Part shown: positions 62,451 to 64,000 of the stretch, piece after piece
Layout: every line of letters starts with the position of its first letter
Position numbering within the stretch: the stretch's first letter is position 1
Program-made: the position numbers and the translations under genes
Origin: Ewingella sp. CoE-038-23
GTDB lineage: Bacteria > Pseudomonadota > Gammaproteobacteria > Enterobacterales > Enterobacteriaceae
NCBI RefSeq assembly: GCF_040419245.1
Contig: NZ_JAZHOH010000001.1
Span: 4,588,001-4,652,000 of the forward strand
Length of the DNA: 64,000 bases
Reading direction: 5' to 3'
Notes under the pieces: model-generated
Seen by the model: the letters and a program-made list of their open reading frames with translations, nothing else
Databases searched by the model: none
What the model was told of the DNA's origin: nothing

Positions 62451-62566
62451 GAATGTTCACGTAGTCTCTCACTCGCCATCAGGTTACTTGCCTTGCAGCA
62501 ATACCCTGATTTTGAGCTTCTTTCATTTTACTTATGTTAATTCTCTTACAATCTTTACGCGTCGTC

Positions 62567-63325
62567 TTATTGTGCCACTTCGCACACGTCTGCTTCGCTG
62601 TTCAGATAGACATCCAGATCGTCGCTTCCCCCGATGTGGCGACCACCAATAAAGACTTGTGGCACAGTTGCACGGCCTGTTACAGCGCGCAGGCTGACCG
62701 TAGTCGCGTCTTTACCTAATACAATTTCTTCATACTGAATGCCGCGCTCTTGCAGCATTTGTTTCGCTTTAGAGCAGAAAGGGCAGCCCGGCTTGGTGAA
62801 CACGGAAACCGATTCCTGCACTTTATAATCCGGCGCCAGATACTTCAGCATGGTATCGGCATCAGACACTTCAAACGGGTCGCCCGGCTTGTTTGGCTCA
62901 ATAAACATCTTCTCTACCACGCCGTTACGCACCAGCATGGAGTAACGCCAAGAGCGCGGGCCGAAGCCTAAATCAGCTTTTTCAACCAGCATGTTCATGC
63001 CTTTGGTGAATTCGCCGTTGCCGTCAGGAATGAAGGTGATGTTGGCGGCGCTTTGCTCAGCCTTCCACGCATTCATGACGAAAGTATCGTTGACGGAGAC
63101 ACACAGAATGCTGTCTACGCCGTGGCTCTTAAACACGCCTGCCAGCTCGTTGTAGCGCGGCAAGTGGCTCGAAGAGCATGTCGGGGTAAAGGCACCCGGC
63201 AGCGAAAATACAATGACCGTTTTATTTTTAAACAGTTGATCGGTGCTGAGATCCAGCCATTGGTCTCCTTGACGAGTGTGGAAAGTAACTTGTGGAACTT
63301 GTTTCCCTTCGTGGCTTGTAAACAT
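62567..63325 (-). CDS. peroxiredoxin-5 / glutaredoxin fusion (hybrid Prx5)
   Basis: Glutathione-dependent peroxidase that reduces H2O2 and alkyl hydroperoxides using its own glutaredoxin domain. 252 residues. Peroxiredoxin-5 domain at ~1-165 with the peroxidatic Cys in [18 protein letters not shown] and [25 protein letters not shown]; glutaredoxin domain ~172-245 with C-P-F-C in [17 protein letters not shown], cis-Pro [18 protein letters not shown]. The same fusion is known from Haemophilus (PGdx) and several Yersiniaceae. It is divergent from oxyR and probably OxyR-induced via the site at 63419-63455. Start ATG 63325 has GAGGTTAC upstream. Confidence 0.95.
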   Translation of the reverse strand: MFTSHEGKQVPQVTFHTRQGDQWLDLSTDQLFKNKTVIVFSLPGAFTPTCSSSHLPRYNELAGVFKSHGVDSILCVSVNDTFVMNAWKAEQSAANITFIPDGNGEFTKGMNMLVEKADLGFGPRSWRYSMLVRNGVVEKMFIEPNKPGDPFEVSDADTMLKYLAPDYKVQESVSVFTKPGCPFCSKAKQMLQERGIQYEEIVLGKDATTVSLRAVTGRATVPQVFIGGRHIGGSDDLDVYLNSEADVCEVAQ

Positions 63326-63418
63326 CAGTAACCTCTTAATTTATAAAATATAAAACTTGCGCTCTGTCAGTATCGTTTCGATGTGTGCCATTATTAACGA
63401 TTGTTGTTGATAGTTATA

Positions 63419-63455
63419 ATCGTTGATTGCTATCTTATCTATCGCCGCGAGCTAT
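63419..63455. promoter_or_regulatory. OxyR binding site candidate, Prx-Grx / oxyR
   Basis: ATCG-N7-CTAT-N7-ATCG-N7-CTAT fits the OxyR pattern ATAG-N7-CTAT-N7-ATAG-N7-CTAT at 14 of 16 defined bases with exact spacing. It lies 32 bp upstream of the oxyR start and 94 bp from the Prx-Grx start, suited to repress oxyR and activate the divergent gene. The part CTATCGCC-n6-CTATCG closely resembles the E. coli oxyR promoter as I recall it. Confidence 0.75.
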
Positions 63456-63486
63456 CGTCTCGACCTGTTATGGCAATGGAGGAAAA

Positions 63487-64000
63487 ATGAATATTCGTGA
63501 TTTGGAGTATCTGGTGGCTTTGGCGGAGTTCCGTCATTTTCGACGCGCTGCGGATTCTTGTCATGTGAGCCAGCCGACCTTAAGCGGGCAGATCCGCAAG
63601 CTGGAAGATGAGCTGGGCGTGATGCTGCTTGAGAGAACCAGCCGCAAAGTGCTGTTCACCCAGGCGGGTTTATTGCTGGTGGATCAAGCCAGAACCGTGC
63701 TGCGCGAAGTGAAAGTGCTGAAAGAGATGGCCAGCCAGCAAGGCGAGGCGATGTCCGGGCCGCTGCACATTGGGCTTATCCCGACCGTTGGGCCTTACCT
63801 GCTGCCGCAAATCATTCCTACGTTGCACAAAACCTTTCCAAAGCTGGAAATGTACTTACACGAAGCCCAGACCCAGCAACTGCTGGCGCAGCTCGACAGC
63901 GGCAAGCTCGATTGCGCGATTTTAGCCTTGGTCAAAGAGAGCGAAGCCTTTATCGAGGTGCCGCTGTTTGATGAGCCGATGAAGCTGGCGATTTATGACG
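63487..64000 (+). CDS. oxyR: hydrogen peroxide-inducible regulator OxyR, C-terminus cut by window edge
   Basis: LysR-type activator that forms a disulfide on peroxide exposure and induces antioxidant genes. 171 of about 305 codons visible from ATG 63487 (GGAGGAAA upstream). N-terminal winged HTH MNIRDLEYLVALAEFRHFRRAAD to TSRKVLFTQAG is almost identical to E. coli. The start of the regulatory domain GPLHIGLIPTVGPYLLPQIIP and the VKESEAFIEVPLFDEP stretch follow. The redox cysteines (C199/C208) lie beyond the edge. Confidence 0.97.
   Translation, partial: MNIRDLEYLVALAEFRHFRRAADSCHVSQPTLSGQIRKLEDELGVMLLERTSRKVLFTQAGLLLVDQARTVLREVKVLKEMASQQGEAMSGPLHIGLIPTVGPYLLPQIIPTLHKTFPKLEMYLHEAQTQQLLAQLDSGKLDCAILALVKESEAFIEVPLFDEPMKLAIYD

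Overview
The window is chromosomal DNA from a Gram-negative enterobacterium. Nearly every protein aligns from memory with an E. coli K-12 counterpart of the same length, and the order is largely the E. coli order of two chromosome segments: waaA to cysE/trmL, then cpx-pfkA-sbp-tpiA through glp, hslVU, priA and met to arg/oxyR. Differences point to the Yersiniaceae side of Enterobacterales (Serratia, Yersinia, Rahnella or Ewingella-like). They are an argCBGH cluster with a ~400-residue ArgG, a peroxiredoxin-glutaredoxin fusion divergent from oxyR where E. coli has oxyS, no fieF between cpxP and pfkA, and a WabG-type LPS core locus. This placement is inference; no 16S or other marker gene is present.

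Region 1 (1-14.1 kb) is the LPS inner and outer core locus. It starts with a truncated waaA, followed by a mosaic of glycosyltransferases on both strands (five GT9 heptosyltransferase-type genes in all, three GT4, one GT2), a polysaccharide deacetylase, the O-antigen ligase WaaL, and the conserved waaC, waaF and hldD. The + strand GT9 genes and the GT2/waaL block look more AT-rich than the flanking conserved genes. This is the only accessory-like part of the window.

Region 2 (14.3-24.7 kb) holds kbl-tdh (threonine catabolism), then gpmM-envC-yibQ (glycolysis and activation of division amidases), the divergent yibN-grxC-secB-gpsA-cysE run, and trmL. Region 3 (24.7-35 kb) holds the Cpx envelope-stress system, with a CpxR box between cpxRA and cpxP and a 3'-UTR sRNA matching CpxQ. 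It is followed by pfkA, sbp, tpiA, yiiQ, yiiR, fpr and emrD. Region 4 (34.6-45 kb) is glpFKX (with a GlpR operator), zapB, rraA, menA, hslVU (with a sigma-32 promoter inside ftsN and a leader stem-loop), ftsN and cytR. Region 5 (45-56.2 kb) is priA, rpmE, the methionine genes metJ / metBL / metF with tandem MetJ boxes, and ppc. Region 6 (56.4-64 kb) is argE divergent from argCBGH with paired ARG boxes, then the Prx-Grx gene divergent from oxyR, which runs off the right edge.

Most convergent gene pairs share one clear bidirectional hairpin terminator. I found no tRNA, rRNA, CRISPR array, insertion sequence, phage gene or plainly new multi-gene system. The points most worth a second look are the LPS core gene set, the CpxQ sRNA, the diverged PfkA C-terminus and the OxyR-linked peroxiredoxin fusion.
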